Assembly: GCF_964019385.1 (NCBI RefSeq)
Contig: NW_027044937.1
Location: forward strand, 19,244-83,243
Direction of reading: 5' to 3'
Source of the DNA: Sycon ciliatum
Lineage: Eukaryota > Porifera > Calcarea > Leucosolenida > Sycettidae
DNA length: 64,000 nt
The translations under genes and the position numbers were made by a program. Each line of letters starts with the position of its first letter. The first letter of the stretch is position 1. The notes below the pieces were generated by a model that was given only the letters and a program-made list of their open reading frames with translations, was not told the origin of the DNA and did not search any database. Below, piece after piece: positions 21,726-31,714 of this stretch.

Positions 21726-21797
21726 GGTCCCATAGCTCAGTGGTTCGAGCATCACTCATGACAAGCAGGGTCCCAGGTTCGAGTCCTGGTGGGTCTG
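21726..21797 (+). repeat. tRNA-like SINE head, type 1
   Basis: Same type as 20821-20892, with GTTCGAGC in place of GTTAGAGC. It is followed by the GTTTTTTTCTCTTTT tract that could terminate Pol III. Confidence 0.7.
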
Positions 21798-22031
21798 GCG
21801 TTTTTTTCTCTTTTTAGGCAGTTCACTTCCCCGACTGATCCTTTGAATATGAAGTTCTCCCAATCCTTTCCAAATTTAATCACTTTCCTTCACCTCTGGT
21901 AGTTTCCAGAAACTGACCGTGGTTGGTCCCCTGGGGGAGGGAAAAAGACCCAAGTGCCATCAGTATGTGTGGCACGTGTTGTGAGCTGCCTTTGGAGTGA
22001 AAAACTTGTCAGCGCCTTCTAGGTTCAGCCT

Positions 22032-22103
22032 GGTCCCATAGCTCAGTGGTTAGAGCATTACTCATGACAAGCAGGGTCCCAGGTTCGAGTCCTGGTGGGT
22101 CTG
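22032..22103 (+). repeat. tRNA-like SINE head, type 1
   Basis: Second plus-strand copy, 306 bp after the previous one, so this is a tandem dimer of the whole unit. It ends in (TAA)n at about 22177-22205. Confidence 0.7.
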
Positions 22104-22260
22104 GCGTTTTTTTCTCTTTTCAGGCAGTTCACTTCCCCGACTGATCCTTTGAATATGAAGTTCTCCCAATCCTTTCCAAATAATAATAATAATAATAATA
22201 ATAATATTAACTGGTTTGAGGGAAAGAGACAAACGGGAAAAGTCTGAAGAAAAAATTGAC

Positions 22261-22333
22261 TGTCACCACCAGGACTCGAACCAGGGACCCTCGCTTGTAG
22301 CCAGCGATGCTCAAACCACTGAGCTATGGTGTA
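22261..22333 (-). repeat. tRNA-like SINE head, type 2
   Basis: On the minus strand: ACACCATAGCTCAGTGGTT (A box), anticodon stem TCGCT/AGCGA with loop GGCTACA, T arm with GGTTCGAGTCC, then TGGTGACAG. It is a different tRNA-like sequence from type 1, also without U33. (TAA)n precedes it on the plus strand. Confidence 0.65.
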
Positions 22334-22422
22334 GTGGTGTAATAATAATAATAATAATAATAATAATATTAACTGGTTTGAGGGAAAGAGACAAACGGGA
22401 AAAGTCTGAAGAAAAAATTGAC

Positions 22423-22495
22423 TGTCACCACCAGGACTCGAACCAGGGACCCTCGCTTGTAGCCAGCGATGCTCTTACCACTGAGCTATGGTGTA
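22423..22495 (-). repeat. tRNA-like SINE head, type 2
   Basis: Second copy in the same orientation, with its own (TAA)n at 22340-22368. The A-box region reads GGTAAGAGC on the minus strand. Confidence 0.65.
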
Positions 22496-22666
22496 GTCGT
22501 CATCCCAGCAGAGGCCGTTCAATATTTTCTTCAGACTTCGTAACTCACACTTCCTGTGAATCCACACAGGCGGGTGGGACGCAGCCCTCACTGTAACCCA
22601 CACACTTCACGTACAAACTAGCACGCGGGGAGCCCCAAGTCATAAAATAATAATAATAATAATAAT

Positions 22667-23395
22667 ACGAAGTAGTGGTTGCGACTTCGGCGATGATTTG
22701 TAAGAAATGGTTTGCTCCCCACACCGGAGCTCGCGCTATTCCGCCGACTTTGGTAACCCTTTCTTACAAATCATCGCCGAAGTCGCAACCACTACTTCGT
22801 ACTGTTGTGCCCAGCGCGGGCTTGCGACTAGTTGGTTTGGAGGTGACAGCGTTGCGAATGACCGAGGGTCCTCGACGTCTGTCTCACCGTCCAGGAGCGA
22901 CACTGACTCACGCTCCTATCTGGTGTTCACGAGGTGTTTGTCGCGCTTGAAACGGAGCGTCTCTGTAAGTTTGTATCCCTGGTGATGTTTGTGCCTGGAG
23001 AGCACTATATAAGTGGTGCTCTTCAGGCACAATCTTCCTCAGCCTACTCAAGCTCAACTGATGAGGGGTGAATTCCCCGAAACACTGTGTATTGAGCAGG
23101 GAGTGGTGCTTTCTTGCAGGTTTGCCGAGTCGAAGGTTCGATGGACTTCTCGTGTGCTCTGGATGGCAGTCGTGAGTCAGTCAAGTGTCAAGTAAAGTCG
23201 GCGGAATAGCGCGAGCTCCGGTGTGGGGAGCAAACCATTTCTTACAAATAATAATAATAATAATAATAATAATAATTGTGAGTCAGTCAAGTGTCAAGTA
23301 AAGTCGGCGGAATAGCGCGAGCTCCGGTGTGGGGAGCAAACCCTTTCTTACAAATCATCGCCGAAGTCGCAACCGCTACTTAATAATAATAATAA
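22667..23395. repeat. Hammerhead family B foldback pieces separated by (TAA)n
   Basis: The sequence GAAGTAGTGGTTGCGACTTC..TTTGTAAGAAA appears inverted at 22740-22802 and again at 23280-23395. The middle holds the intact family B hammerhead. (TAA)n tracts lie at about 22646-22666, 23249-23276 and 23380-23396. Confidence 0.7.
23052..23097 (+). ncRNA. Hammerhead ribozyme, family B, intact
   Basis: Stem I GCTCAA (23052-23057) pairs with TTGAGC (23092-23097). CTGATGA is at 23058-23064, stem II GGGG/CCCC with loop TGAATT, GAAA at 23079-23082, stem III ACA/TGT with loop CTG, U16.1 at 23090 and A17 at 23091. Every conserved base is present. Predicted cleavage is after 23091. Confidence 0.9.
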
Positions 23396-23495
23396 TCTAC
23401 GTGGAGATAAAAGTTTAATAATAGCTATGAAAAGTATGAATGCCGCAGACATCACCACGCAACATGACAATTTGTTCAAGGTTTGGGTTTGTGTG

Positions 23496-23535
23496 TTTCC
23501 AAAATCGATTTTCACGCTCCGATCATCAGTGGAAA
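23496..23535 (-). ncRNA. Hammerhead ribozyme, family D, left arm
   Basis: Minus strand: TTTCCA, CTGATGA, short stem II CG/CG with loop GAG, GAAA, AATCGATT stem III, cleavage after UU, TGGAAA. Stem I is perfect over six pairs. The 10.1/11.1 pair is U-U, as in family C. Confidence 0.75.
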
Positions 23536-23985
23536 TACGGAACTAAAGAGATCAAGGGAAAAACAAAGGTTAAAAATCCAAAGAAGTGTGACACATGACA
23601 GGTAACTTGTGGTAAGTATTACAAAAAGTGAGAACTAAAATAAAGAGTAAGTGTGACAAACGGGCATGAACAGTGCAGAAACAACTCATGAACACGGGGT
23701 GCAAACTCACGAAAATAACCTAAGTGCTAAAACATGTTCTTTTTGCTTACACAAATCGGGCTTATGCGTACGAATACAAACAGCTTCAAGGACCTTCAAC
23801 TGCTGGACATAACGGGCACGACACAGTACAGAGAAGTGGTCATACACACTAAAACAATCGGGACGAGATAACAAATGCAAGTACACAGCTGACTTCTTAC
23901 GAATTTCACCCTCATCAGCTCCATCACCTTCCCTGCCACCTGACTCCTCCTCGTCCGTTTTTCCCTTGATCTCTTTAGTTCCGTA

Positions 23986-24025
23986 TTTCCACTGATGATC
24001 GGAGCGTGAAAATCGATTTTGGAAA
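23986..24025 (+). ncRNA. Hammerhead ribozyme, family D, right arm
   Basis: Plus-strand inverted copy: TTTCCA 23986-23991, CTGATGA 23992-23998, GAAA 24008-24011, stem III centred on ATCGAT, TGGAAA to 24025. Confidence 0.75.
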
Positions 24026-24170
24026 CACACAAACCCAAACCTTGAACAAATTGTCATGTTGCGTGGTGATGTCTGCGGCATTCATACTTTTCATAGCTAT
24101 TAATAATAATAATAATTACCTGGTTTTGAGGGAAAGAGACAAACGGGAAAAGTCTGAAGAAAAAATCGAC

Positions 24171-24243
24171 TGTCACCACCAGGACTCGAACCAGGGACCC
24201 TCGCTTGTAGCCAGCGATGCTCTAACCACTGAGCTATGGTGTA
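24171..24243 (-). repeat. tRNA-like SINE head, type 2
   Basis: Third type 2 copy, again in minus orientation, with (TAA)n on both sides (24100-24116 and 24284-24313). Confidence 0.65.
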
Positions 24244-24441
24244 GTCGTCATCCAAGCAGAGACCGTTCAATGGTTCCTTCAGACTAATAATAATAGTAAT
24301 AATAATAATAATTAAAAAAGCTTACGTGGAGATAAAAATGTAATCAGCGCAATAAAACTTGTTTTCTGGCTTATGGTGTTTGTACTGAGTGCGCAGCTTA
24401 CTCTATTTATTGCGTTGAATAATAATAATAATAATAATAAT

Positions 24442-24706
24442 GTAGAAGAGAAAAGGACATATGGATACGAGTTAAGAGTAACTCTCCATCACTGTAACAT
24501 GATACTTTATACAGTCAGAAAGTGCAATAACTAGGCACAAAACTGACAGAGTACTGAAACATTCAACGTCCTGACACCTGTCAGTTTTGTGCCTAGTTAT
24601 TGCACTTTCTGACTGTATAAAGTATCATGTTACAGTGATGGAGAGTTACTCTTAACTCGTATCCATATGTCCTTTTCTCTTCTACATTTATTTATGGCTC
24701 AACATC
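24442..24706. repeat. Family A mini-foldback without hammerhead
   Basis: A short minus-orientation piece (AGAGTAACTCTCCATCACTG.. to CGTCCTGACACCT) directly joins its own plus-orientation copy. The central part of the unit and the ribozyme are deleted. (TAA)n lies on both sides. Confidence 0.75.
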
Positions 24707-24708
24707 CG

Positions 24709-24740
<32 letters not shown>

Positions 24741-25220
24741 TAATAATGGTCCTACATGTGCATGTATTTGTACTGTCGCTAATGGCTTTAGTTTCCGTCA
24801 ATTCTATCATTTCATTGTGTCTTCGTGTTGTTCTTCAGACATCAATCCTGAATGGCATAAGCGAAAGTGACACCCCCCGCCCCCTTCCCCCCCCCCCCCA
24901 AGAATAATAAGCGCGATCTAATGTTGTGCTGAAGTTATAAATTAGTTGCAAGCTTTATTGCCTACGCTTGGCTACGCAGTATAGCACAACTAATCCTCCT
25001 GTGTAGCTTCGCCTTAGGACATCTGATATTGAGGTGTGTGCCGAGCAAACTAAAGAGTGCCATCATTAAGCCTACATCCCCTTTATACTTTGGACATTAC
25101 CCCCCCCCACACACACACTTCATTTCGATTCTACTCAAAAACATGATTTTCCTTATTTTTCAGCTAATGACCACTTATATACTGGAGACTGTTCTTCATG
25201 TGTCCCAACTATGCACTCAC

Positions 25221-25292
25221 AAGTTCTGAAGGCTGACGAGATCTGAAAACGCTCCCTCCGGTAAAGATGTTAAAGAATTAATGCTCAGGTCC
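25221..25292 (-). CDS. LRR exon C of the minus-strand LRR protein
   Basis: A 72-nt phase-2 exon (acceptor TTGTTGACAG, donor GTGAGTGC) encoding one repeat with DLSINSLTSLPEGAFSDLVS. In the predicted transcript it follows exon D. Only about 410 bases of intron separate the two, and that intron contains a LINE RT scrap. Confidence 0.8.
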
Positions 25293-25519
25293 CTGTCAAC
25301 AAGAATAACAGAATTTCTGATGTACATCAAAGACCCGTCGTATACATGTACATGATTGTCATGACAATATTTTTTACTATTGTTCATGAGTCATTGAACA
25401 TAGTACAAAGGTACACAACAAAATGTTAACCCAATATGGACGGTATATCGGATATTTCAGTCATGGCTGTGCTTATTTACCGCCTAGTCTGGCTTCAGCC
25501 CATTGCCTCCTCAACGCGT

Positions 25520-25625
25520 AGAAGTGAACGGAACCGCTAGTGACTGTAGAACCTGCACTAGGGGCGTTCCTCAGGGTTCCGTCCTAGGCCCTATCCTTTT
25601 CCAGCATCTACACTCGACTTGTCCC
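25520..25625 (+). pseudogene. LINE reverse-transcriptase scrap (motif B)
   Basis: One frame reads VEVNGTASDC.. then TRGVPQGSVLGPILF, the RT motif B region of Jockey/CR1-type LINEs. Nothing before or after continues the domain, so it is a fragment of about 100 bp in the intron between LRR exons D and C. Confidence 0.65.
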
Positions 25626-25704
25626 CACTATGCCATTGCGCTCCAATGAAATAAATGTAGTTGCACAGGAGATTGTTCTTCATTAATCCAAAATATGTAC
25701 TCAC

Positions 25705-25776
25705 AAAATCCGAAGGCTGAAGAGCTCTGCAAAAGCTCTCTCCGGTAAAGATGTTACATTACTAAAGCTCAGGTCC
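25705..25776 (-). CDS. LRR exon D of the minus-strand LRR protein
   Basis: A 72-nt phase-2 exon (acceptor TTTGTTAACAG, donor GTGAGTAC). It encodes one repeat with DLSFSNVTSLPERAFAELFS. Its first base completes the split ATG codon of the signal-peptide/LRRNT exon at 29.88 kb, giving NINKMDLS, the expected passage from an LRRNT cap into the first repeat. Confidence 0.8.
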
Positions 25777-25967
25777 CTGTTAACAAAAATAGCAGAAGTG
25801 ATGATGTACATCAAGGCCCCTAGCATACGTGATTGGCATGACAACTACTGCTGATGACTCATTGAACATAATACATGTACAATGGTAAAAAGAAAGGAAA
25901 AAAGGTTAAACCAATATGGACGGTATGAGGGATTTATCCGTCAGGACTGTGCAGTGCATGCTGTTAA

Positions 25968-26937
25968 AGGGGAAGTACATCGATTTTTCGAGTGTGGTCC
26001 AGAAGAAAGACAATTTGATATCTGTTCGAATGGCATATCTCTCGCTTCCATACGATAAGCCAAACTTGCCAAATCGCCAATTGTGTACTCACGTTGCCAA
26101 AGCGACCAGCGTAGTGATGACGTACGAAAGGCTTAGCTCCACCACAGAGAAGGTAGATCACTGCAGAATTTGGTCATTTTCAATTGGTTTATTGTGTTCA
26201 CGAAGTGAAAGAAGGGCTATGTTCAATGCTGTTAGTGCAGTGAACTGTTTGTTAGTAGTCCTCTCGGTTATGTACTGGGACGTGACACCGACAGGAGAAA
26301 GCTGGAGTGCGGAGACACCAGCAGACAAGCGAAAATAGTGACGAACAAAATGCTGAAATCTTGGTTGGGACAAATCAGACGTTCAGCATTTGCCCCAACC
26401 AAGGACCATGCCGTTTGCTCTTTCCAATTCCTGAAGATGAATGTGATGCTTCCTGGCGACTTTATTATCTCTCGTAACATCTTCTGAAGCCAGGTGAGAC
26501 GACGGGTGGTGGAGATTGACGAATGAAATAATGTAGAAGGTTTGATAGTTTGCTAAAAATGTCTCAGGAGAGATGGCGAATTCCAAGCATCTTGTCCTGG
26601 AGGAAACCATTTCCTAGGCACAGTCAGCCTAGGGAAATGCATGAGAAGAGCGATAAATAGTTCACGGCACTAACAGCATTGAACACAGCCCTTCTTTCAC
26701 ATCGTGAATACAATAAGAAAATTGAAAATGACCAATTTCTGCAGTCATCGACCTTCTCTGTGGAGGAGCTAAGCCTTTCATACGTCATCACTGCGCTGGT
26801 CGCTATGGCAACGTGAGCATACAATTGACGATTTGGCAAGTTTGGCTTATCGTATGGAAGCGAGAGATACGCCATTCGAACCGATATCAAATTGTCTTTC
26901 TTCTGGACCCTACCCGAAAAATCGATGCACTTCCCCT
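25968..26937. mobile_element. piggyBac-type MITE with about 300-bp inverted arms
   Basis: TTAA lies at both edges (25964-25967 and 26938-26941). The ends are AGGGGAAGTACATCG and CGATGCACTTCCCCT, and homology between the arms continues about 300 bases. Removing it restores GTGCAGTGCATGCTGTTAAC followed by ..TTTCCCTTTCCCAAATGTAGC, which matches the uninterrupted paralogous segment at about 3430-3480. The antisense-symmetric frames in the arms are not genes. Confidence 0.85.
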
Positions 26938-27151
26938 TTAACACTCACATCTTCATTGGTCTGGTTTCCCTTTCCCAAATGTAGCATGAGGTAAACCTGA
27001 TGAGGGCTAGATAAAGGGGTAAATTCAGCATCACTTGGCTCCCGTACAGATTTTCATCAACCACCACAGCACAATTGCGCTCTACAGTCGACCGACAAAC
27101 GACGCTGCTACAGCACGCCATCAGCAAAGCGACACATCCCTTGGTACTGAA

Positions 27152-27197
27152 TTCCCTCATATAGCTGTTTCGAGTATAAAACTCTCGTCAGTTTAGG
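27152..27197 (-). ncRNA. Possible decayed hammerhead, family G
   Basis: Minus strand: CTGACGA (C at the tolerated position 7), perfect stem II GAGT/ACTC with loop TTTAT, GAAA, and an ACAGCTAT stem III with one mismatch, then A17. Stem I pairs poorly (CCTAAA against TATGAGG), so it is a candidate relic only. Confidence 0.4.
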
Positions 27198-27264
27198 TAG
27201 ATATTATAGAAGGGCTGAGATAGTGAAAAGCACACATCACCCACCTCCACACCGACTGTCGCCA

Positions 27265-27721
27265 TGTTATTCACACATCTTACATTCTGCCTATTTTTGA
27301 TTACTGCTGCATAATTTGGGCTGGCATTTCTAAAACACTGATTGCTCGACTCGAAGTTATGCATAGGCGTCTTTTGAAAATATTATTTCGGCTTCCTCGC
27401 CTGACTCCAAGCGCAGACTTATACCGCCTTGCTTCTGCTGTGCCGCTCTCGGTCCGCGTGCGTTTTTTGGCATGCCAGACAATTCATAAAATTAAGCTGG
27501 GCATTGCTCCTCTTCATGCTCTCTCCTGCCTAAGCTGGCTTGCTCAATCTCAAGACATGCGCACCAGAAACTCTCTCCGCTTCCCTATTGCGCGGTCTGC
27601 CTCTATGCAAACATCTCCTCTCTTCCTTGCTTACCGCCATTGGTCTCTCCTCCCACAACATCTAAAACCCTGCCAATGTTACAATACATTCACACAGCTA
27701 CTGCAGAATGCAACATACTAG
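27265..27721 (+). pseudogene. LINE C-terminal fragment
   Basis: The frame reads VIHTSYILPIFDYCCIIWAG, then LEVMHRRLLKILF and LRFPIARSASMQTSPLF..HWSLLPQHL to a stop at 27721, the region after the RT in Jockey/CR1/I-type LINEs. A tail of AATAAATGAATAAATAAATAA follows at about 27862-27884. The RT core is missing, so this is a 5'-truncated insertion. Confidence 0.7.
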
Positions 27722-27885
27722 TTGATATCCAGCCCTGCCCTAGCTTCTCTTGCTTTTCAGTTCCCCTTTCATTCTTTTTCTTTCTCCCCTCTAGCTCTAT
27801 TAACGCCATGGCTGGCTATCGCCCACATCACCTTTTCATTGGCTAGTGCCACGTGATTGTGAATAAATGAATAAATAAATAAGCG

Positions 27886-28602
27886 CAATGTTGTACTGAG
27901 AGGGGCAAGAAAAATGCGCGCACATGAAGACTAGTGATGAGCAAGAGATACAAGTGCAAAACACTGTGAACAATAAACTGGTGATAAGTAAAAACGTGAT
28001 GCTAATTACCAGGTGTGAATTTGGTAAACAGCACAGCTTTTTCAAAACTGTTTTGTAACACTTCATTTCTAAGCTACTGTATCATTGAACAAAGAATGCC
28101 TGTAATATGACCGTGACGATGGTGAGGTCCTGTGTGGGGAATGAGTACACCGAGTGAATTCCCCAGGAGCCTCCAGCGTGGCTACTTGCTAAGCTGTGCT
28201 GTCTGCCTCAATTCACACCTGGTTCCTAATAATTATCACGTTTTCACATTTTCACAAGTTAATTTTTCCCCGTCTTTTGCACTCGTATCTTCTGCTTTGC
28301 CCTAATGTTCGCGCCTCCTCCCGCGCAATACGCTTACCCTTTCAACCTTTCACTATCTTACCCATTCTACAATATCTACCTTCATTGAAGAGAGTTTATA
28401 CTCAAAACAGCTGCTTGAAGGAATTCAGTGCCAAACGGATGGGGAGCGCAGGTTAAGGTGTGGTGGTTGATGACAAATCCGATAGCTATAGTGACCATTC
28501 CAGGAATCGTCCTCATACCTGCAGTTGCAGCATTGCCAGCAATACCGGAATTCCGACGTTACAGCAGCACTGCCAGCAGACACCTAACTCCGGCTGGCTG
28601 TC
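27886..28602. other. Non-coding, nothing recognised
   Basis: No exon or repeat end recognised. It is in the first intron of the LRR gene (minus strand). Confidence 0.3.
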
Positions 28603-28785
28603 ACAGCAGTAACAGAACTGGCAGCAATAGCAGAACTGGCAGCAGTAACAGAACTGGCAGCAGTAACAGAACTGGCAGCAGTAACAGAACTGGCAGCAGT
28701 AACAGAACTGGCAGCAGTAGCAGAACTGGCAGCAGTAACAGAACTGGCAGCAGTAACAGAACTGGCAGCAGTAGCAGAACTGGCA
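28603..28785. repeat. 18-bp minisatellite, about ten copies
   Basis: The unit CAGCAGTAACAGAACTGG recurs with single-base variants (AAT, AGC). The period is a multiple of three, so all frames stay open, which explains the low-complexity SNRTGS and PVLLLL frames here. Confidence 0.9.
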
Positions 28786-28837
28786 GGAACCACACTCTTA
28801 GTACTCGGACTCATTGTAGGTGAGGCAGTTAGACTGC

Positions 28838-29185
28838 TCAGCAAGAGCGCTGCTTCACACGTCCCTGGTACGACTCCCGCTCTGGTACAGTATGCTTACA
28901 TTTATCCTTTTCTTCTTTGTATAGTGCACTTCTTTTATTCACATCATCAGTCTCAGCAACGATCACCGAACTTTTCAACATCTTCCGTACTTCCTGCGTG
29001 ATCGTGGATCTGGACCTGCCCGCTTGAGTCAGTGGAGATCTCCCTCCCCGACTGGGCTGTGCTGAGCAGATCTCGGCGAGCACTTCGCTTGTCCGCTCCA
29101 ACACGTCGTCGTACTTTCTCTGGAGCTCGTCCAGCTCATCGTGAATGCCCTCAGTTGGCAGACCTGCCGCTTTCAGAAGCATCAA
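28838..29185 (-). CDS. Hypothetical coiled-coil frame
   Basis: The frame runs about 115 codons and extends slightly upstream (YAAEEAVWLM). It contains HDELDELQRKYDDVLERTSE (coiled-coil-like), a basic/Ser stretch GRSRSTITQEVRKML and a Lys-rich end. No clear start ATG or acceptor was found. It could be an exon, a retroelement ORF remnant, or chance. I do not recognise the family. Confidence 0.25.
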   Translation of the reverse strand: MMLLKAAGLPTEGIHDELDELQRKYDDVLERTSEVLAEICSAQPSRGGRSPLTQAGRSRSTITQEVRKMLKSSVIVAETDDVNKRSALYKEEKDKCKHTVPERESYQGRVKQRSC

Positions 29186-29398
29186 CCAAACTGCCTCTTC
29201 CGCCGCATAGTTAACTTAAGCGCATCTAACTCTGCGTTCAGCTCTTATGCATCGCCGGGACTGGTGTCACTGTGCAGTTCGTGAGGATCGCTCTGTGCGT
29301 ATTGAGTGTTGTACGAAAACTTGCTTTGAATCCTTAGTTGTCTCTACAAATTTTTATCGTTTTATTGCACATTGTCTCCACCGTTTTACATTGCATGA

Positions 29399-29703
29399 TA
29401 GCCATTGGCGGACTATGCTCGGCCAATCGCCAAATTATGCTTATGATTATGCCACAATTATGCCAACAAATATGCTGAATTATGCTGAATTATGCTCGGT
29501 TCCACTATGTATTCACGCTGCACATAGAGGATTGAGAAACCACGCATACACACACGGCCATGCCCTAAGCATAATTTTTGTCTAAACCGAAAGATTATGC
29601 CGACCTTACACGTTGGAATCCGTATATTATGCCGGAGCATATTTTTTGGACGAAATCCCAAGATTATGCCAAATATTATGCCGGCATAATCCGACAAGGG
29701 CTA
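29399..29703. mobile_element. hAT-type MITE, 305 bp, perfect duplication
   Basis: TTGCATGA occurs at 29391-29398 and 29704-29711. The ends are TAGCCATTGGCGGACTATGC and, on the complement, TAGCCCTTGTCGGATTATGC. It is internally rich in AATTATGCC. The ends are distantly like those of the 477-bp family (TAGGCCTTGACAGATTATGC), so the two may share a transposase source. Confidence 0.9.
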
Positions 29704-29882
29704 TTGCATGAATAAAGTGTACACAAATGTCGATTCAGCTTGTCTTATTGTTGCGGTTATCAAAATAAATTTATCAGCAACATTCAATCAGTCCGAATAC
29801 ATGTGCAATGCTGCAGTCATTACTACTGACATACATACTATTGAGTATTTATAATCAATAGCTATCAGTTTATCATACTTAC

Positions 29883-30067
29883 ATTTTATTTATATTAACA
29901 GGAAACGATGCCGGAAGACCATTGCAGGTAACTCCCCCTGTTGTCTCACAGGTACACCGGAGAGTATCACATTGTGAGCTTGCCCGGTGAGAAGAGATTG
30001 CCAGCATCAACAGCAAAAAATGGAACATCCTTCGCCTGCCAGTTGTCATTGCTTGGGCTTGAATCAA
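29883..30067 (-). CDS. First exon of the LRR protein: signal peptide and LRRNT cap
   Basis: The frame begins MIQAQAMTTGRRRMFHFLL. Met1, Met7 or Met14 could start; the basic TGRRR before the hydrophobic core FHFLLLMLAI makes Met1 or Met7 best. A signal peptide to about Ser31 is followed by an LRRNT cysteine cluster (C33, C38, C40, C48; C-x4-C-x-C-x7-C) and NGLPASFPVNINK. The exon ends in AT before a strong donor GTAAGTATG (phase 2), and the G that begins exon D completes Met. This predicts a secreted or membrane-anchored LRR protein. The promoter was not identified. The gene spans at least 27 kb. Confidence 0.75.
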
Positions 30068-31714
30068 ATTGTTAGTGGCGGATTCACTTCAAGGAAAATA
30101 GTCGACAGCTTTATCCACAACACTCCCAGCTCCTTCCCCCACTTTCAAGACAAATTTAGCCGGCGCGAATGTCTCAAAGAGCTATGCAGAGAATGTCTCA
30201 CAGAGGTCTGCAGAAACTAGCACTGGCCGGCTAAGCTCATTTCAATTTTCCACTTTTGTTACTAAATTCACTATGCTTGCCTTCACCATCAACAGTCATT
30301 CAAGCACGTTACCTGATTTGGGCAGTCACACCCACAAACACATTCAAACGGTACACAAAAAACATAAACTTACATTTACACGTACCATACACACGGAAAC
30401 ACACACATACACACACTTACTTGAACGCACAACCATGCGCACACACAGGCACTTACAACGTACACAGACACTCTCATGTGTACTAGCATGTAGGTGTACA
30501 TGTAAACACGTTGATGTGCAGAACCAGTGGCCGATATTATCTATTGTATTTGACAATTGTTTTTGTTGCTGAGGAAGTCATGAACAACTGCCCAATTGCA
30601 ATCAGCAGACGGCATCTGCCAATATCGTCACGTTTCTCAAGATTATTAACATCCGCGGGCCGTCCTATATTGCCTTTTTGTCCGGTTTCTAAGTTCCGAA
30701 ATATCTAGCATCAGTGAACATGGCAGTTGCTGGTATGGCGATACGTGAATTTAGAAGTGGATATCAGCTGACCCCGTCTGACGGTCTTGGTAGGAACACT
30801 AACAGCTGAGTCACAAGGATGTGATTCCTATTTGTTGTGACAGCGAAGGGATTGAATGAATAGCTTGCTCATGCACGGATGTTTTGTTTATGAACTTGAA
30901 AGATTCCTCGCATCATCTGATAATATCACAGATAATCTCTGCACGTATTTGAGTATATTATACTCAAATACGTGCAGATATTTGTCAGTGCTTGAAGTTC
31001 ACAGTACGTATGACTATACCAGAGTACACCAGAGTCAAAGAGCTACAAGTTATGCTACAATATCCACATACATCGCTAGTTACTTTACAATCAACTCACG
31101 CGATAACTTTGCACGACACTGAGCAGCTGTACTGGCAATCAGCTCAGCTCTAGCACATCTGCGATGCGCACTCCAACATCCGTATAAATTGGAAGGTTCT
31201 AAGTTATAACGTTAGAAATTACATAAAGAGGAGAAGTTGGGCGCAAGCAGGACAAGCACGAGCTGAAAGTCAAGATGTGCTAGGCCTGATTGCCAGTTAG
31301 GTGTAGAATGTCTGTACCGTTGGTTAGTGTCCTGCACTGTTATCGCATGAGCTATTTGTCAAGTAACTGGTGGTGCTAGTGGATAGTATAGCGTAACATG
31401 TAGCTCCCTGGTCCACTTTTCTTCTGAAAATTAATCCTTGGCTCTCTCCCCCCCTCGTCTAATAAAACAAAGCGTGTGTAATTTCACCTTCATACAAAAC
31501 GAAATGCACAACTCATCTTACATGTACTCCTACATTCGCATCGTTCGACGCTAAAGCTAGCCGTTTACACACAAGCAAGGGCTAATAACTTTATTACTAT
31601 TATTCTGATCATCGCTCATTAGGTGACACTTGAATTAGCAACGAGCACGAAATCGCCCTGCTGGTCGTATTTTTTTCTCAGAATGTCACGTTTTTCGTCA
31701 GTGTTTATGAAAAA
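30068..31714. other. Upstream/intergenic region, no gene seen
   Basis: Contains CA-rich sequence (30350-30480), a short GAATGTCTCA duplication near 30165-30205, and the palindrome at 30938. It would include the promoter of the LRR gene, but no defined element is recognisable. Confidence 0.35.
30938..30978. repeat. 41-bp perfect palindrome
   Basis: TCTGCACGTATTTGAGTATA and its exact complement flank a single central base. Confidence 0.9.

Larger units (their letters stand above)
23397..24106. repeat. Hammerhead family D foldback
   Basis: Arms running from the (TAA)n at about 23396 (AGCTATGAAAAGTATGAATG, GCCGCAGACATCACCACGC) to the inverted arm ending at 24106 are near-identical. The centre is non-coding. 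(TAA)n bounds both sides. Confidence 0.75.

Noticed and set aside
25840-25870. CTGATGA at 25.85 kb (and at 34.82 kb) as hammerheads
   Set aside because: No GAAA core and no pairing arms follow.
25916-26944. 140- and 106-codon frames with similar products on opposite strands
   Set aside because: They are the inverted arms of the piggyBac-type MITE read in both directions.
28601-28844. SNRTGS / PVLLLL repeat proteins
   Set aside because: They come from an 18-bp minisatellite open in several frames on both strands, with no start context or domain.
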